Origin: Streptococcus thermophilus
GTDB lineage: Bacteria; Actinomycetota; Actinomycetes; Mycobacteriales; Mycobacteriaceae
Assembly (NCBI GenBank): GCA_900618065.1
Contig: UYIL01000003.1
Coordinates: forward strand, 1,426,001-1,490,000
DNA: 64,000 nucleotides
Direction of reading: 5' to 3'
The first letter of the stretch is position 1; the number at the start of each line of letters is the position of its first letter. A program made the translations under genes and the position numbers. The notes beneath the pieces are model-generated. The model was not told the origin of the DNA. It was given only the letters and a program-made list of their open reading frames with translations, and did not search any database. Shown here piece by piece: positions 21,101 to 29,870 of this stretch.

Positions 21101-21290
21101 AGGGTTGGACGTCTCCGACCGGATCACGGTCACGCTGTTCGTCCCGGGAGACAAGGAGGAGTGGGCGACCCGCCACGCCGATCACATTGCTGCAGAAACC
21201 CTGGCTACGGCGCTGACAGTGACCGCGGACGGCGCCGGCCCGCACGAAGTGCTCGATGGCGTGACTGCAACGGTGGCCAGGAACAGCTAG
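18117..21290 (+). CDS. ileS: Isoleucyl-tRNA synthetase IleS
   Basis: Class I aminoacyl-tRNA synthetase of 1057 residues that charges tRNA-Ile. The HIGH motif appears as HYGH at residues 66-69 and KMSKS lies at 630-634, with the CP1 editing domain between them. A long C-terminal part carries an anticodon-binding helical domain and a DUF5915-like end. The length and the HYGH form fit the eukaryote-like (IleS2-type) enzymes usual in actinobacteria, a type often less sensitive to mupirocin. ATG at 18117 was chosen because GAAGGA lies seven bases upstream; a GTG at 18102 would put the start in front of that site. Confidence 0.97.
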   Translation: MSSNTAGRAYPKVDMTGGSNKFPDMERIVLDYWQEDSTFQASLENRENCEEYVFNDGPPFANGLPHYGHLLTGYVKDIVPRFRTMTGYHVPRVFGWDCHGLPAELEAEKQLGITDKAQIEDMGLAKFNEYCGQSVMHYAGEWEDYVTRQARWVDFENGYKTMDIEYMESVMWAFKELYDKGLIYQGFRVLPYSWAEHTPLSNQETRLDDSYKERQDPTVTVTLPIAGARAGFKAEQTLAEHPELIDANALAWTTTPWTLPSNLALAVGPEIEYSLCVAEGDTQKERFLIATSLIGSYAKELGEDPEVLATFKGAELEGLEYTPVFDYFADQPNAFMILVADYVSTEDGTGIVHQAPAFGEDDMITCEKYGIDLVIPVDADGKFTNLVSEYEGSLVFDANRDIIRDLKARGRVFQDKVIVHSYPHSWRSGEPLIYMALPAWFVKVTDIRDRMVELNQTIEWIPEHVRDGQFGKWLEGARDWNISRTRYWGSPVPAWVSDNPEYPRVDVYGSLDELEADFGVRPESLHRPYIDELTRPNPDDPTGQSTMRRVPDVLDCWFESGSMPFAQYHYPFENADEFETRQPADFIVEYSGQSRGWFYVQHVLSTALFDQVAFKQVVAHGIVLGDDGQKMSKSKGNYPNIYEVFDRDGSDAMRWFLMSSPILRGGNLIVTEQGIRDGVRQAILPIWNAYTFLQLYSDREAQWDTSSDNVLDRYILAKLHDVVRNTRAALDATDISGACDEVRVFADTLTNWYVRRSRDRFWAGQDAHPEAFNTLYTVLEVLCRAAAPLLPYITEVMWRGLTGERSVHLTDYPDADQFPADDELVAAMDATRSVCSAASSLRKAKKLRNRLPLPALKVALPEAKSLEPFTDVIRDEVNVKNVELTTDVDSAGSFEVVVNAKVAGPTLGKDVQRAIKNVKAGNYVHDGANVVVDGDIVLTPELYTERLVAADPDSTARIEGKDGLVVLDDTVTEELEAEGWAADVIRGLQDARKKEGLDVSDRITVTLFVPGDKEEWATRHADHIAAETLATALTVTADGAGPHEVLDGVTATVARNS

Positions 21291-21338
21291 CCGGCAGCCA
21301 GGAACCAAGAGCGCCAGAAATTCTGCTTGAATGGCGTC

Positions 21339-22160
21339 ATGGGTACGTCTCCGACTCTGTTCGTGGTCAACCTCCCAGACGATGCGCGGGCCCGCAGGGA
21401 CTTCCAGTGGGCGCGCAAGCATTCGGTGCTCGGTTTCACCAGCCGCTTTCGGGATCAGCCCGAGGTGGGCGACATCCTCATGCTGTGCACCGGTGTCAAA
21501 GTAGGCAAACGTAAGGCGGTCGGCCACGTTCTTCTGGCCGCTGTCTTGAGCGCGCCTTTCCACCCCGATAAGGAGATCCCGCCGGTCAACCTGTCGTGGC
21601 CGTCTGAGGTCGAGGAACGCAAACGCAAGTATATCCGCCGTGTGCCTGTGTCCTTCTTCGCCGAGCAACAGGACAATGATGCCACTACGCTAGCTCCGCT
21701 CTTTGACGCTCTTCGTCGCTCCGGCAAGAACGCCACTCCGCGCCAGGTTGACGCATCACCTGAAGAATTGGACACCGTCGCCACCAATTTCGGTTTCGAG
21801 AGCTGGGCAGAGTTGGAACGCGGAAAGTCCTTCCCGTTTGGCGCGATCGACCCGCTGGTGACCCGCGCCGAGGACATGACGCGGGCACATTACGAGTCGG
21901 AAGGATGGTGCGTCATTCACGTCGGCCACCCCCACAACTTTCTGTGCCGCAAGGGCGGGGAGGAAAAGCGTGTCACCGTCAAAGCGTCTGCCGCTGCGAC
22001 AATCCGTCTGGCCCCCTCGGAACTTGCGAGCGCCCGCCAGCAGACCACCGATCTCGTCGTTATCAGCCCCGATGGCGGCATGCGCATCCTGCCGGACTGG
22101 CACCCGCTGGATGCAGACCTGACCGCCTCCGAATTCGACTACCGGCTACCTGAAGGATGA
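21339..22160 (+). CDS. EVE/PUA-like plus degenerate DUF3883-like protein
   Basis: Hypothetical protein of 273 residues from the ATG at 21339; a TTG at 21327 is possible and neither has a clear ribosome site. The N-terminal half (FVVNLP, then GDILMLCTG, AVGHVLLAAVLSAPF and RRVPVSFF) has the layout of EVE/PUA-like domains, some of which read modified bases. The C-terminal half (YESEGWCVIHV, CRKGGEEKRVTVKAS, RLAPSELASAR, DLVVISPDGG) follows the DUF3883 pattern, a nuclease-fold family. The usual Asp and the Glu of the EVK motif appear to be Phe and Thr here, so it may not cut DNA. The stop overlaps the dinB start, so the two are translationally coupled. Both domain calls are by eye. Confidence 0.6.
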   Translation: MGTSPTLFVVNLPDDARARRDFQWARKHSVLGFTSRFRDQPEVGDILMLCTGVKVGKRKAVGHVLLAAVLSAPFHPDKEIPPVNLSWPSEVEERKRKYIRRVPVSFFAEQQDNDATTLAPLFDALRRSGKNATPRQVDASPEELDTVATNFGFESWAELERGKSFPFGAIDPLVTRAEDMTRAHYESEGWCVIHVGHPHNFLCRKGGEEKRVTVKASAAATIRLAPSELASARQQTTDLVVISPDGGMRILPDWHPLDADLTASEFDYRLPEG

Positions 22161-23539
22161 CAGAACTTACCCGTTGGGTCCTCCATATCGACATGGACGC
22201 GTTCTACGCGTCGTGCGAGCAACTGACCCGCCCCACACTCAAGGGCCGACCTGTCCTTGTCGCTGGGGTGACAGGTAGGGGAGTTGTCGCCGGAGCGAGC
22301 TACGAAGCCCGAAAATTCGGGGCGCGCTCTGCCATGCCCACCTACCGCGCCACTCGGCTTGTCGGTCCGCGGGCAGTCCTGGTCACCCCGCGTAGAAAGG
22401 TCTACACCACCGCGTCGCGGCGCGTGTTCGAGATCATTGCCCGCCACGTCGATGTCGTGGAGCAGCTCTCCATCGACGAGGCGTTCATGGAGCCTGCTGA
22501 GCTTCAAGGCTCTACCGCCGATGAGGTCCGCGAATGGTCGGATACGCTGCGCGACCAGATCCGCAAGGAGACAGGTTTGCCTAGTTCTATCGGTGCCGGC
22601 AGCGGCAAGCAGTATGCCAAGATCGGCTCCGGCCTGGCCAAACCAGACGGCACGTACATCATCCCGAAAGACAAGCAGACAGATATTCTCCACCCGCTGC
22701 CCGTCAAAGAACTGTGGGGTGTTGGCCCGGTCACTGAAGCGAAACTGACCAACGCCGGCATCGAGACCATTGGCGATTTCGCGGCGATGACGGAGAGGGA
22801 AGTGGATATTGCGTTGGGGGGAGTCGTGGGCAAGCAATTGTGGATGCTCGCACGCGGCATCGACGAACGTGAGGTCAAACCCCGCGCCGAGTCGAAGCAG
22901 ATCTCCGCGGAGCACACATACCCGCAGGATCTGACCACAACGGCGGATGTCGAGGCCGCCATCAGACGCGCGGCTTCTGAGGCGCACCGTCGTTTGCTTG
23001 CTGATGGCCGCGGTGCCCGCACCGCCACCGTCAAACTGAAGATGGCGGACTTCCGCATTGAGTCCCGCTCAACGACGTTGCCGTACGCGACCGACGACCT
23101 GGAAACTCTTGTCGCCGCTGCGTTCCGCATCACCCGCTACCCGGATGAAGTCGGCCCGATCCGCCTGGTGGGAGTGGGATTCTCCGGCCTGGAAGAGGTC
23201 ATGCAGGACACTTTGTTCCCTGAGCTGGACCAGGCCATTACCCCGCACCGCGTCATTCCGGAAGAAACAGGCGTGAGCGATCTGGCGGACGAACCTCTGC
23301 CGACGTTCACCAACACTGAACAAGCATGCTGGGCCGCCACCCAAGATGTGTTTCACCCCGAACACGGGCACGGGTGGATTCAGGGTGCCGGTCATGGGTT
23401 TGTCACCGTCCGGTTTGAAACCCGGGCGACGGGTCCGGGAAAGGTGCGCAACTTCCGCGCTAACGACCCCGATCTCGTCCCGGCCGATCCGGTTGATTCG
23501 CTGGTTTGGGATGATTGGCTGGAAACGCAGGGAGAATAA
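22157..23539 (+). CDS. dinB: Y-family DNA polymerase IV
   Basis: Translesion polymerase of 460 residues. The first catalytic motif HIDMDAFYASCEQ is near residue 11, the second (SIDEAFME) near residue 110, and the helix-hairpin-helix and little-finger domains follow. The protein has about 100 residues beyond the usual DinB end, including a Trp/Gly-rich segment (HGHGWIQGAGHGFVTVRFET) also known from other actinobacterial DinB proteins. No clear LexA box was seen upstream of the two-gene unit. The start overlaps the stop of the EVE-like gene by ATGA. Confidence 0.93.
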   Translation: MTELTRWVLHIDMDAFYASCEQLTRPTLKGRPVLVAGVTGRGVVAGASYEARKFGARSAMPTYRATRLVGPRAVLVTPRRKVYTTASRRVFEIIARHVDVVEQLSIDEAFMEPAELQGSTADEVREWSDTLRDQIRKETGLPSSIGAGSGKQYAKIGSGLAKPDGTYIIPKDKQTDILHPLPVKELWGVGPVTEAKLTNAGIETIGDFAAMTEREVDIALGGVVGKQLWMLARGIDEREVKPRAESKQISAEHTYPQDLTTTADVEAAIRRAASEAHRRLLADGRGARTATVKLKMADFRIESRSTTLPYATDDLETLVAAAFRITRYPDEVGPIRLVGVGFSGLEEVMQDTLFPELDQAITPHRVIPEETGVSDLADEPLPTFTNTEQACWAATQDVFHPEHGHGWIQGAGHGFVTVRFETRATGPGKVRNFRANDPDLVPADPVDSLVWDDWLETQGE

Positions 23540-23552
23540 AGTCAGCCGGCGG

Positions 23553-24434
23553 TCAACTGAACATGGCCGCAGGGTCCAACCCCGCCCGTAGCGCCACCGC
23601 AAGCGCCATCCGGGCTTGTCCTGCCCGCAGGGGCCCGGACGGAATCGCGCCGAGCGCACCTAGGGTGCTGCCGCCGCCGGGGCCACCGTAGGCGAACTCG
23701 ACGGTGCCGCAGGGCACAGACGTGGTGACCACTACCGGCACTTCTTGCACAGCCGCTTCGATCGCCGTTCCCATTGAGTCCGAGACGTTGCCGGCGCCGA
23801 GCGCCTCCACCACGATCCCGTTCGCGCCGGAGCGCACCGCAAAGTCGATGAGCTCACCGCCCGCGCCGGGCCACGCGCGAATGATCGGGATGTGCACGCC
23901 CGCAAGTGTCACTGCTGCAACCGGTTCGGGCCGCGACGATGGGTTGGCCGAGAACGGCGACATCTCCGCGGTGTCGCGCTTGAACAGCCCCCGGGCAGGC
24001 AGCACGTCGCCCACGCACACGAGAACCCCGCCGGCGCCGTTGCTGGGATCCTGCGCGAGCTCGATTGCCCGCCGTAGGTTGCCCGGTCCGTCCTCGGTGC
24101 CCATTGCCCCCGTCATCACGAGCGGCTTGGGCGAGCGGTGGAAGAGATCCAGCACGATCGCTGTGTCCGCCAGGGAATCGGTTCCGTGGGTGACTACGAC
24201 GCCAGCGACGGAGGCGCTGTCAAGCTGTGCGTGAACCTCCGCGACGAGGTTGTCCACGTCCGCCAACGTCATCGACGATGAGTCGACCGACTGTATGTCT
24301 ATGGGACGGCACTGGGCCGCTGGCGCGGCCTGTTCAATGAGGTCCGCGGCGGTCAATTGCGGTACGAGAGCACCGGTGTCGTCCGGCACGCATGCAATGG
24401 TCCCGCCGGTGGCAATCACAGAAATTGTGCTCAT
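23553..24434 (-). CDS. L-asparaginase
   Basis: Asparaginase/glutaminase-fold amidohydrolase of 293 residues that releases ammonia from asparagine. The N-terminal catalytic threonine motif ATGGTIA is at residues 8-14 and the second active-site motif HGTDSLADTA is near residue 83. The later lysine/serine segment VMTGAM is also seen. No signal peptide is visible, so a cytoplasmic enzyme is likely. It converges with dinB, with only 13 bases between the stops. It is slightly short for the family (usually 310-340). Confidence 0.9.
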   Translation of the reverse strand: MSTISVIATGGTIACVPDDTGALVPQLTAADLIEQAAPAAQCRPIDIQSVDSSSMTLADVDNLVAEVHAQLDSASVAGVVVTHGTDSLADTAIVLDLFHRSPKPLVMTGAMGTEDGPGNLRRAIELAQDPSNGAGGVLVCVGDVLPARGLFKRDTAEMSPFSANPSSRPEPVAAVTLAGVHIPIIRAWPGAGGELIDFAVRSGANGIVVEALGAGNVSDSMGTAIEAAVQEVPVVVTTSVPCGTVEFAYGGPGGGSTLGALGAIPSGPLRAGQARMALAVALRAGLDPAAMFS

Positions 24435-24461
24435 ATCTCAAGGTTGCCACAGGCGCGTCGA

Positions 24462-24490
24462 TTGGAGCTGGCATGGACAAGCGGTAACGT
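24462..24490 (+). promoter_or_regulatory. Probable promoter of the MTB12-like lipoprotein gene
   Basis: TTGGAG (24462-24467) and TAACGT (24485-24490) are 17 bases apart, 32 bases before the GTG start with its GAAGGAGAG ribosome site. Confidence 0.5.
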
Positions 24491-24521
24491 TGACCCAGTT
24501 AAGGGAACAGAAGGAGAGATA

Positions 24522-25247
24522 GTGAAAGCACGCAAACTTATTGCCGTCACCGCTGCGTTCGGTGCAGCGCTGAGCCTAGCCGCCTGCTCCGATGAGGAGA
24601 ACGGCGCAGATGAGACGGCTGTGGCCACCGAAACGAACATGGCCACCGAACAGGCTGCTCCCGCCGAGATGCCCTATGCTGCCCAGCTCAATGAGATCCT
24701 GGCACGCGCCACCGACCCGAAACTGCCGATGGAGGAGCGTACCCGCACCGTCCAGGGTGGAGAGAACGCCGGTGAGCTTTTCGACGTGATGACGAAGGCC
24801 AAGCACGAGTCCGGTGCGGACTTCCAGGTCGTTGAGCCGATTCTTCCCGGCTACGCCCCGAACGAAGTCCTCGCTGCTGTGAACTTCACCCAGCCAGAGC
24901 AGGGCCCGTCTGTCGCCGAGAACGTGTCGTTCGTCTACGAGGACGGCGCCTGGAAGCTGTCCCAGTCCTGGGCCTGCATCCTGATCCGTAACACCGTGGC
25001 TCCGGAGCAGGTTCCGCAGATGTGCGAGGCTACTCCTGAAGGTGAAGGTGTTGCTCCGGCTCCTGCACCCGAGGGTGCACCTGCACCGGCTCCTGGCGGC
25101 GCACCGGCCCCGGCTCCTGGCGGCGCACCGGCCCCGGCTCCTGGCGGCGCACCGGCACCTGCCCCAGCACCTGGCGGCGCACCGGCACCTGCCCCAGCAC
25201 CTGGCGGAGCACCCGCCCCGGCTCCTGGCGGCGCACCGGCCCTTTAA
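24522..25247 (+). CDS. MTB12-like lipoprotein with Pro/Ala/Gly repeat tail
   Basis: Secreted lipoprotein of 241 residues. GTG at 24522 is preceded by GAAGGAGAG. The signal peptide ends in the lipobox LAAC (acylated Cys at about residue 22). A folded domain follows (about residues 50-165; ELFDVMTKAKHESGADFQVV and FVYEDGAWKLSQSWAC), resembling the C-terminal domain of mycobacterial antigen MTB12. The last 60 residues consist almost only of GGAPAPAP repeats and probably cross the peptidoglycan. The function of the family is not known. It converges with the ABC-F gene. Confidence 0.75.
   Translation: MKARKLIAVTAAFGAALSLAACSDEENGADETAVATETNMATEQAAPAEMPYAAQLNEILARATDPKLPMEERTRTVQGGENAGELFDVMTKAKHESGADFQVVEPILPGYAPNEVLAAVNFTQPEQGPSVAENVSFVYEDGAWKLSQSWACILIRNTVAPEQVPQMCEATPEGEGVAPAPAPEGAPAPAPGGAPAPAPGGAPAPAPGGAPAPAPAPGGAPAPAPAPGGAPAPAPGGAPAL
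25070..25245 (+). repeat. GC-rich coding repeats for the GGAPAP tail
   Basis: Units of 24 or 30 bp built on GGCGGCGCACCGGC(C/A) encode six GGAPA units plus one EGAPA. The repeats are in frame, so slippage would only change tail length. Confidence 0.9.
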
Positions 25248-25258
25248 CTCGCAGGTTT

Positions 25259-25278
25259 CGGAAGCTTTCAGGCTTCCG
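25259..25278. terminator. Hairpin between convergent genes
   Basis: CGGAAGC at 25259-25265 pairs with GCTTCCG at 25272-25278. It overlaps the end of the ABC-F gene and follows the lipoprotein stop. No T-run is present, so it may only stabilise the 3' ends. Confidence 0.45.
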
Positions 25279-26947
25279 GGTCCTTTTCGCGCCACACCTC
25301 TTCCGTCCACAGCGTGGATAGGGTGAGGATCGTGGCGCGATTGTCTTTCTGCTCGATGCGTCGATGCCAGTTGCGGCGCACCCACCGGTCGTGGGAGGTC
25401 ATGATGACAGTGCCCTCAAAGTCCAGTAGCGCCTCTTCGAGTTCTTCGGCCAGGACGAGGGAGAGGTGGTTGGTCGGTTCGTCGAGAAGCAGCAGATCCG
25501 GCGGGTTCGACAAGATCAGCCCCAGCGAGACGCGACGGCGTTGGCCGAGGGAGAGGTCGTCGAGGGGTTTCTCGGCTTGCTCTTGTGTCATCAGCCCCAT
25601 ATCGACAATGCCTGGCAGGATGTCGGCGGGAGTGCGCGACAGATCGGTCCAGTCGTCGTCCTGCTCCAGGCGTGCCACCGTCATCTCTTCAGGCATGATG
25701 ATCTCGCCGTCGTAGTCGGTGAGATCGCCGTCGATGATTTTCAGCAGTGTCGACTTACCGGAGCCGTTCGGCCCTTCGACGAGCAGTTGCTGTCCTGGCT
25801 GGATCTTGATGCTCAGCGGCGCGAGCCTGTCCGGGACAGAAAGGCCTTTTGTCACCACCGCCGGCACGCCGAGCGATGTCGCGGTGTGTTCCGGCAAGCC
25901 CTGGAAGCGCAGCCGCTTCGGCGGTGCCGGGATTTGATAGCGTTCGAGCTTCTCCAGCCGTGACTCGGCTGCTTTTCGGCGGCCCCCTATCGTCTTTGCG
26001 GCCCTATCGGCGTAGAACTTCGCGGCTATGCGGGTCTCCGTTTTGGCCTCGTGCGAATGGAAAACGTCGTCCTCGGTTTGGTGGGCGGCCTTTTCTAACC
26101 GCTCGCGCTCATGCTCTTGGGCGGCGTAGTCCGTGGCCCAGCGGGCACGGCGCTTTTCACGGGCCTGGAGGTAATCAGAAAAGGAGCCGGAGAATCTCGC
26201 GCCCTGCTTTGTCTCTTCACCCATGCCGCCTTCGGGGCCGAGACCCGGATCGAGGTCGACCAAGCTGTCGCAGGCGGTATCAAGGAAGTAGCGGTCGTGG
26301 GAGGCAGCTAGCACCGGGCCCTTGAAAGAGGTGAGCTCTTCGACGAGGAAGTCAACGGCCTCGTCGTCGAGGTGGTTGGTTGGCTCATCGAGGACCATCG
26401 CATCCACCGGGCGCAGCAGCAATGTGGCCAAAGCGAAACGGCGGCGCTGCCCACCGGACATCTCGCCGAGCGGAGTCGCCAGATCCACTGCGGCAAGACC
26501 CAGACCGGCCAGCACGGTGGCGATGCGCGCATCGAGCTCCCACACACCGGAATTCTCCGCGCGCGTGAGCGCCATATCGAAGTGCTCCGCCAGGCCGGCA
26601 TCGGCGGGGTTGGCGGCCATCTGCTCCGACAAAGCTCCGATTTCGCGCTCGACGCCGCGGAGTTCGTCCACGGCGGCGTCGATAAGCTCCGACGCGGGGG
26701 ACGTGAACGGCAGCGAGGTCTCTTGCGCGATGAACCCTGTGGTCGGTGGTGTGATGATGGTGCCTGCCGTGGGCTTATTGTCACCAGAAATGAGGGAGAG
26801 CAGCGTCGACTTGCCCGAGCCGTTCTCACCGATCAATCCCGTGACAGAACCGGACGGCACCGCGAAAGAAATGTCGGTGAGCACACGGTGGCCGTCGGGG
26901 TAGGAAAAGGAGACTCCGTCGACTCCGATATGCAGCGGGGCAGGCAT
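25268..26947 (-). CDS. ABC-F family ATPase
   Basis: Soluble protein of 559 residues with two ABC ATPase domains and no membrane part, as in ABC-F ribosome-associated factors. Walker A motifs are GENGSGKST near residue 40 and GPNGSGKST in the second half. The signature motifs are MSGGQRRRFALA and LSLGQRRRVSLG, and both Walker B segments read as DEPTNHL. A charged linker joins the domains. Members help stalled ribosomes or protect them from antibiotics, and this copy cannot be assigned to a subgroup by eye. The ATG follows the stop of the upstream lipoprotein gene by one base, with a GGAAG site. Confidence 0.88.
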   Translation of the reverse strand: MPAPLHIGVDGVSFSYPDGHRVLTDISFAVPSGSVTGLIGENGSGKSTLLSLISGDNKPTAGTIITPPTTGFIAQETSLPFTSPASELIDAAVDELRGVEREIGALSEQMAANPADAGLAEHFDMALTRAENSGVWELDARIATVLAGLGLAAVDLATPLGEMSGGQRRRFALATLLLRPVDAMVLDEPTNHLDDEAVDFLVEELTSFKGPVLAASHDRYFLDTACDSLVDLDPGLGPEGGMGEETKQGARFSGSFSDYLQAREKRRARWATDYAAQEHERERLEKAAHQTEDDVFHSHEAKTETRIAAKFYADRAAKTIGGRRKAAESRLEKLERYQIPAPPKRLRFQGLPEHTATSLGVPAVVTKGLSVPDRLAPLSIKIQPGQQLLVEGPNGSGKSTLLKIIDGDLTDYDGEIIMPEEMTVARLEQDDDWTDLSRTPADILPGIVDMGLMTQEQAEKPLDDLSLGQRRRVSLGLILSNPPDLLLLDEPTNHLSLVLAEELEEALLDFEGTVIMTSHDRWVRRNWHRRIEQKDNRATILTLSTLWTEEVWREKDPEA

Positions 26948-26948
26948 G

Positions 26949-27833
26949 TCACTTCCCGTAGGTCGTCGCGGTGGTCACGTCCTGGACCACCTTGAAGTCG
27001 GTGTTGGGGCCGGTGTAGACGATCCGGGTCGTTGCGGCGGTCTGGCCCTCGGAGGGCAGGGGCTTGGACAGATCGACCGTGATCGCGGCCTCGGACGTGG
27101 TCGACCACTCCTCAGCCGTCAGAGTGTCTCCGGCCCCGGCGTCGTCGATGGTCAGCTCCGTTTCCGTGGGTTCGTCTTCGATCTCGAGGTTAAGGACCAC
27201 GGAGTCGCCGTCGAGGGAGTCGACGGTGTAGCGCGTGGTGCGCAGCATGCGTGCCCCGCCGATCGTGCGCGTCTCCACCGTCCACGTCGCACCTTCTCCG
27301 ACGGGCTCAATGGGAAAGACCGGCTGCGCGGCGAGCAATTGCAGCAGAGCACGCTCAACGATCGCGCGTCCTTCGTCCGAGCTGCCCTCCGGCGGGAGCA
27401 GCTTGACGTCGTCGATGTTGCCGTGCACGTCCTGGCGCCAGCGCATGCGGAAATCCTCCGCGGTCAAGGCGTCCTCGCCGGCATCCAAGTTCGAGTGCTT
27501 TGGCTCGCCGACCCTTACCTCGGCGGAATCGCCGATGCGGTAGACGACCAACGGCAGCGTGACCCTATCCACGTCACCGCCAGCCGGGGCCTTAGGATCG
27601 ACGCTTTCGGCCGCCACCGCGCCCTGGGCGACACCGTAGGAGACCTCGACTGTCGTGGTCTGCTCCGAACCGGCGTAGACGAGCTGACGTTTCTCGCCGT
27701 CACCGTCGTCTTCCAGGGTCACGTTTGCGGCATCGACCTCGAAAGCTGGAATGTCATCCATCGGGTCCGTCTTCGCGCATGCGCTCAGCCCGAGCGATGC
27801 GGCTAGCAGCAGGGAAAGAAACCGAAATCTCAC
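26949..27833 (-). CDS. Lipoprotein of unknown function
   Basis: A 294-residue secreted lipoprotein. The signal peptide MRFRFLSLLLAASLGLSAC ends in a lipobox with Cys at residue 19. The mature part is rich in beta strands and acidic residues (for example VTLEDDGDGEKRQLVY and TVETRTIGGARMLRTTRY) and lacks cysteines. I do not recognise an enzyme motif; it may belong to a conserved corynebacterial lipoprotein family (possibly DUF6263). The GTG start is six bases after TAGGTT (27840-27845 on this strand) and has no ribosome site, suggesting a leaderless mRNA. It is divergent from lspA, whose product would process it. Confidence 0.7.
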   Translation of the reverse strand: MRFRFLSLLLAASLGLSACAKTDPMDDIPAFEVDAANVTLEDDGDGEKRQLVYAGSEQTTTVEVSYGVAQGAVAAESVDPKAPAGGDVDRVTLPLVVYRIGDSAEVRVGEPKHSNLDAGEDALTAEDFRMRWRQDVHGNIDDVKLLPPEGSSDEGRAIVERALLQLLAAQPVFPIEPVGEGATWTVETRTIGGARMLRTTRYTVDSLDGDSVVLNLEIEDEPTETELTIDDAGAGDTLTAEEWSTTSEAAITVDLSKPLPSEGQTAATTRIVYTGPNTDFKVVQDVTTATTYGK

Positions 27834-27877
27834 ACATCGAACCTACCGCACTGTCGAGCGACTACAGTAAGGCGACG

Positions 27878-28372
27878 ATGACCACAGAAACCCGAGCAAC
27901 TCGCACTCGCCCGTACGCCGCGCTCATCGTGGGCGTCATGGCAGCGGTCGGTGCGATCGACCAGATCCTCAAACAGATCATGGTCACCACGCTCACCCCG
28001 GGCGAGCCGGTCCACCTCATCGGGGACTGGTTCCGCCTTTACCTACTGTTCAACCCTGGCGCGGCTTTTTCCATGGGGCAGAACTCCACCTGGATCTTCA
28101 CCACGATCCAGCTCGTCTTCGTCGTCGGTGCCCTCATTGCGGCTCCGCGGATCCGCGATAGGTGGGAGGCGCTGGGCATCGCCCTCATCGCCGGCGGCGC
28201 GTTAGGCAATCTCATTGACCGCCTGTTCCGCGATCCGGGATTCTGGTTCGGGCACGTTGTGGACTACATCTCCATCGGCAGTTTCGCGGTGTTCAATCTC
28301 GCCGATATCGCGATCAACGTCGGGGTGGCGGTGTTCGTGCTCTCCTTGTTCCTGGGGGACAAAGATGAGTAA
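27878..28372 (+). CDS. lspA: Lipoprotein signal peptidase LspA
   Basis: Membrane aspartic protease (signal peptidase II) of 164 residues that cleaves prolipoproteins after lipid addition. Four hydrophobic helices are visible. Family motifs are FNPGAAFS, the catalytic-Asp segment GNLIDR and VVDYI...FNLADI with the second Asp. The ATG at 27878 is nine bases after TACAGT (27863-27868). The end overlaps the rluD start by eight bases. Confidence 0.95.
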   Translation: MTTETRATRTRPYAALIVGVMAAVGAIDQILKQIMVTTLTPGEPVHLIGDWFRLYLLFNPGAAFSMGQNSTWIFTTIQLVFVVGALIAAPRIRDRWEALGIALIAGGALGNLIDRLFRDPGFWFGHVVDYISIGSFAVFNLADIAINVGVAVFVLSLFLGDKDE

Positions 28373-29288
28373 ATACCGCTCGCTCATTGTTCCGGAGGGC
28401 CTTGACAGCATGCGTGTCGACGCTGCTGTGGCCAAAGCATTCGGCCTGTCGCGCACGGTCGCTGCCGAGCTGATCGAAGCGGGCGAAGTGCTTATCGACG
28501 GCACCCATGTGAGCAAATCCGACCGCGTCTCCACCGGCAACAGCCTTGAGGTGACCTTGCCGGAGCCGAAACAGGCTCCGATGCCGAAAGAAGAAATCGT
28601 CGAAGGGCTCTCGGTGCTCTATGACGACGACGATGTCATCGTCGTGGATAAGCCCGTCGGCGTTGCCGCGCACCCAACATTGGGCTGGGAAGGCCCAACG
28701 GTGGTGGGCGGGTTGCAAGCTATGGGCTACCAGTTGCCTGATGCAGGCCCGCCGGAGCGCAAAGGCATTGTGCAGCGTCTCGACGTGGGCACCTCAGGGG
28801 TGATGGTGGTGGCCAATTCAATCCCGGGGTATTCGGTGCTCAAACGCGCGTTCAGGGAGCGCACGGTGGAAAAGACCTACCACGCGGTTGTGCAGGGCCT
28901 GCCCGACCCGATCGTGGGCACGATTGACGCGCCGATCGGCCGTCACCCGTCGTCTGGCTGGAAGTTCGCTGTCACCTCCGACGGCCGTCACTCCGTCACC
29001 CACTATGAGGTTCTCGAGGCGTTCCGGGAAGCCAGCTTGTTGGAAGTCCACCTGGAAACGGGGCGCACGCACCAGATCCGCGTCCACATGTCCTCGGTGG
29101 GGCATCCGTGCGTGGGGGACCCGATGTACGGCTCAGACCCGAACCTGAGCAAGCGGCTGGGGCTGATCCGGCAGTGGCTGCATGCCACCGCCCTCGGTTT
29201 CATTCATCCCGGCACCGGCACGTGGATGGAAGTGGAGTCGCCCTATCCGCCCGACCTCCAGCACGCAGTGGACGTGTTGCGCGCATGA
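28365..29288 (+). CDS. RluD-type 23S rRNA pseudouridine synthase
   Basis: RluA-family pseudouridine synthase of 307 residues. An N-terminal S4 RNA-binding domain (about residues 13-75) is followed by the catalytic domain with QRLDVGTSG holding the catalytic Asp near residue 140, and GRTHQIRVH later. RluD-type enzymes modify helix 69 of 23S rRNA. The usual HRLD reads QRLD. It overlaps lspA and the next gene (ATGA at 29285), so the three are co-translated. lspA-rluD pairing is common in bacteria. Confidence 0.9.
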   Translation: MSKYRSLIVPEGLDSMRVDAAVAKAFGLSRTVAAELIEAGEVLIDGTHVSKSDRVSTGNSLEVTLPEPKQAPMPKEEIVEGLSVLYDDDDVIVVDKPVGVAAHPTLGWEGPTVVGGLQAMGYQLPDAGPPERKGIVQRLDVGTSGVMVVANSIPGYSVLKRAFRERTVEKTYHAVVQGLPDPIVGTIDAPIGRHPSSGWKFAVTSDGRHSVTHYEVLEAFREASLLEVHLETGRTHQIRVHMSSVGHPCVGDPMYGSDPNLSKRLGLIRQWLHATALGFIHPGTGTWMEVESPYPPDLQHAVDVLRA

Positions 29289-29800
29289 AACGGACCGCCA
29301 CCGTGTGGGCAGGCGTCGTAGCTGCTGCGGTGGTTCTCACTGCCGGGATCTGGCTTCTGGGAACCCGCCCCGGGTTCGAACCGGTGCCTCAGGGCGACCA
29401 GCTGGGGCCAGACGCGGGGGAGAGTGCGCAGGAGTATGCGCAGCGGGCACAAATTAGTCTGCGCAACGCTCCCCGGGACGAACCTGTTTTTGCCCTGGTC
29501 ACTTTTTCTCCGCCGCTGAGCACGGGGGAGGCGGCGGAGGTTCTAGTGCCCATCGTGCGCGTCAACGCGATTCTGCCGCCTGAATCACTGCCGATCGCTG
29601 TCGGGGAGGGTGACCGCGCGCACATTTTCGCTGTGGCGACATCTGATGAGATCACCGGAACGGTCGTCTGGGATACAGGTGACGCGTTGAGCATCCTGGC
29701 TGACCAGGAGCAGGTGTGGTCGGTCGAAGCGCTTCCGTCCGATGCTGTGTGGGGGGCCTTCGGCATCCGCCCCGTCGATCCTCTCGGGGGTGAATTGTAA
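29285..29800 (+). CDS. Single-pass membrane protein of unknown function
   Basis: A 171-residue protein with one N-terminal membrane helix (about residues 7-27) and an extracytoplasmic domain that looks all-beta with alternating hydrophobic residues. It starts at the ATG overlapping the rluD stop, so it is the third gene of the lspA unit. No motif is recognised. Its place suggests an envelope role, but that is only inference from context. Confidence 0.75.
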   Translation: MKRTATVWAGVVAAAVVLTAGIWLLGTRPGFEPVPQGDQLGPDAGESAQEYAQRAQISLRNAPRDEPVFALVTFSPPLSTGEAAEVLVPIVRVNAILPPESLPIAVGEGDRAHIFAVATSDEITGTVVWDTGDALSILADQEQVWSVEALPSDAVWGAFGIRPVDPLGGEL

Positions 29801-29825
29801 GAATCAGGGTGTAATGTCATTGAGA

Positions 29826-29848
29826 GCTTGATGCTCAAGCGCCTTTTT
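29826..29848 (+). terminator. Weak intrinsic terminator after the lspA unit
   Basis: GCTTGA (29826-29831) pairs with TCAAGC (29835-29840), followed by GCC and five T. The stem is only six base pairs. Confidence 0.5.
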
Positions 29849-29870
29849 GATCGATGATCAGGAGTTAACG

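Noticed and set aside
25070..25245. Possible CRISPR-like array
   Set aside because: The repeats are contiguous in-frame coding units without spacers of constant length, at the end of a lipoprotein gene.
29371..29390. GGTTCGAACC, like a tRNA T-loop
   Set aside because: It is inside the coding frame of the membrane protein gene at 29285-29800, and no acceptor or anticodon stems surround it.
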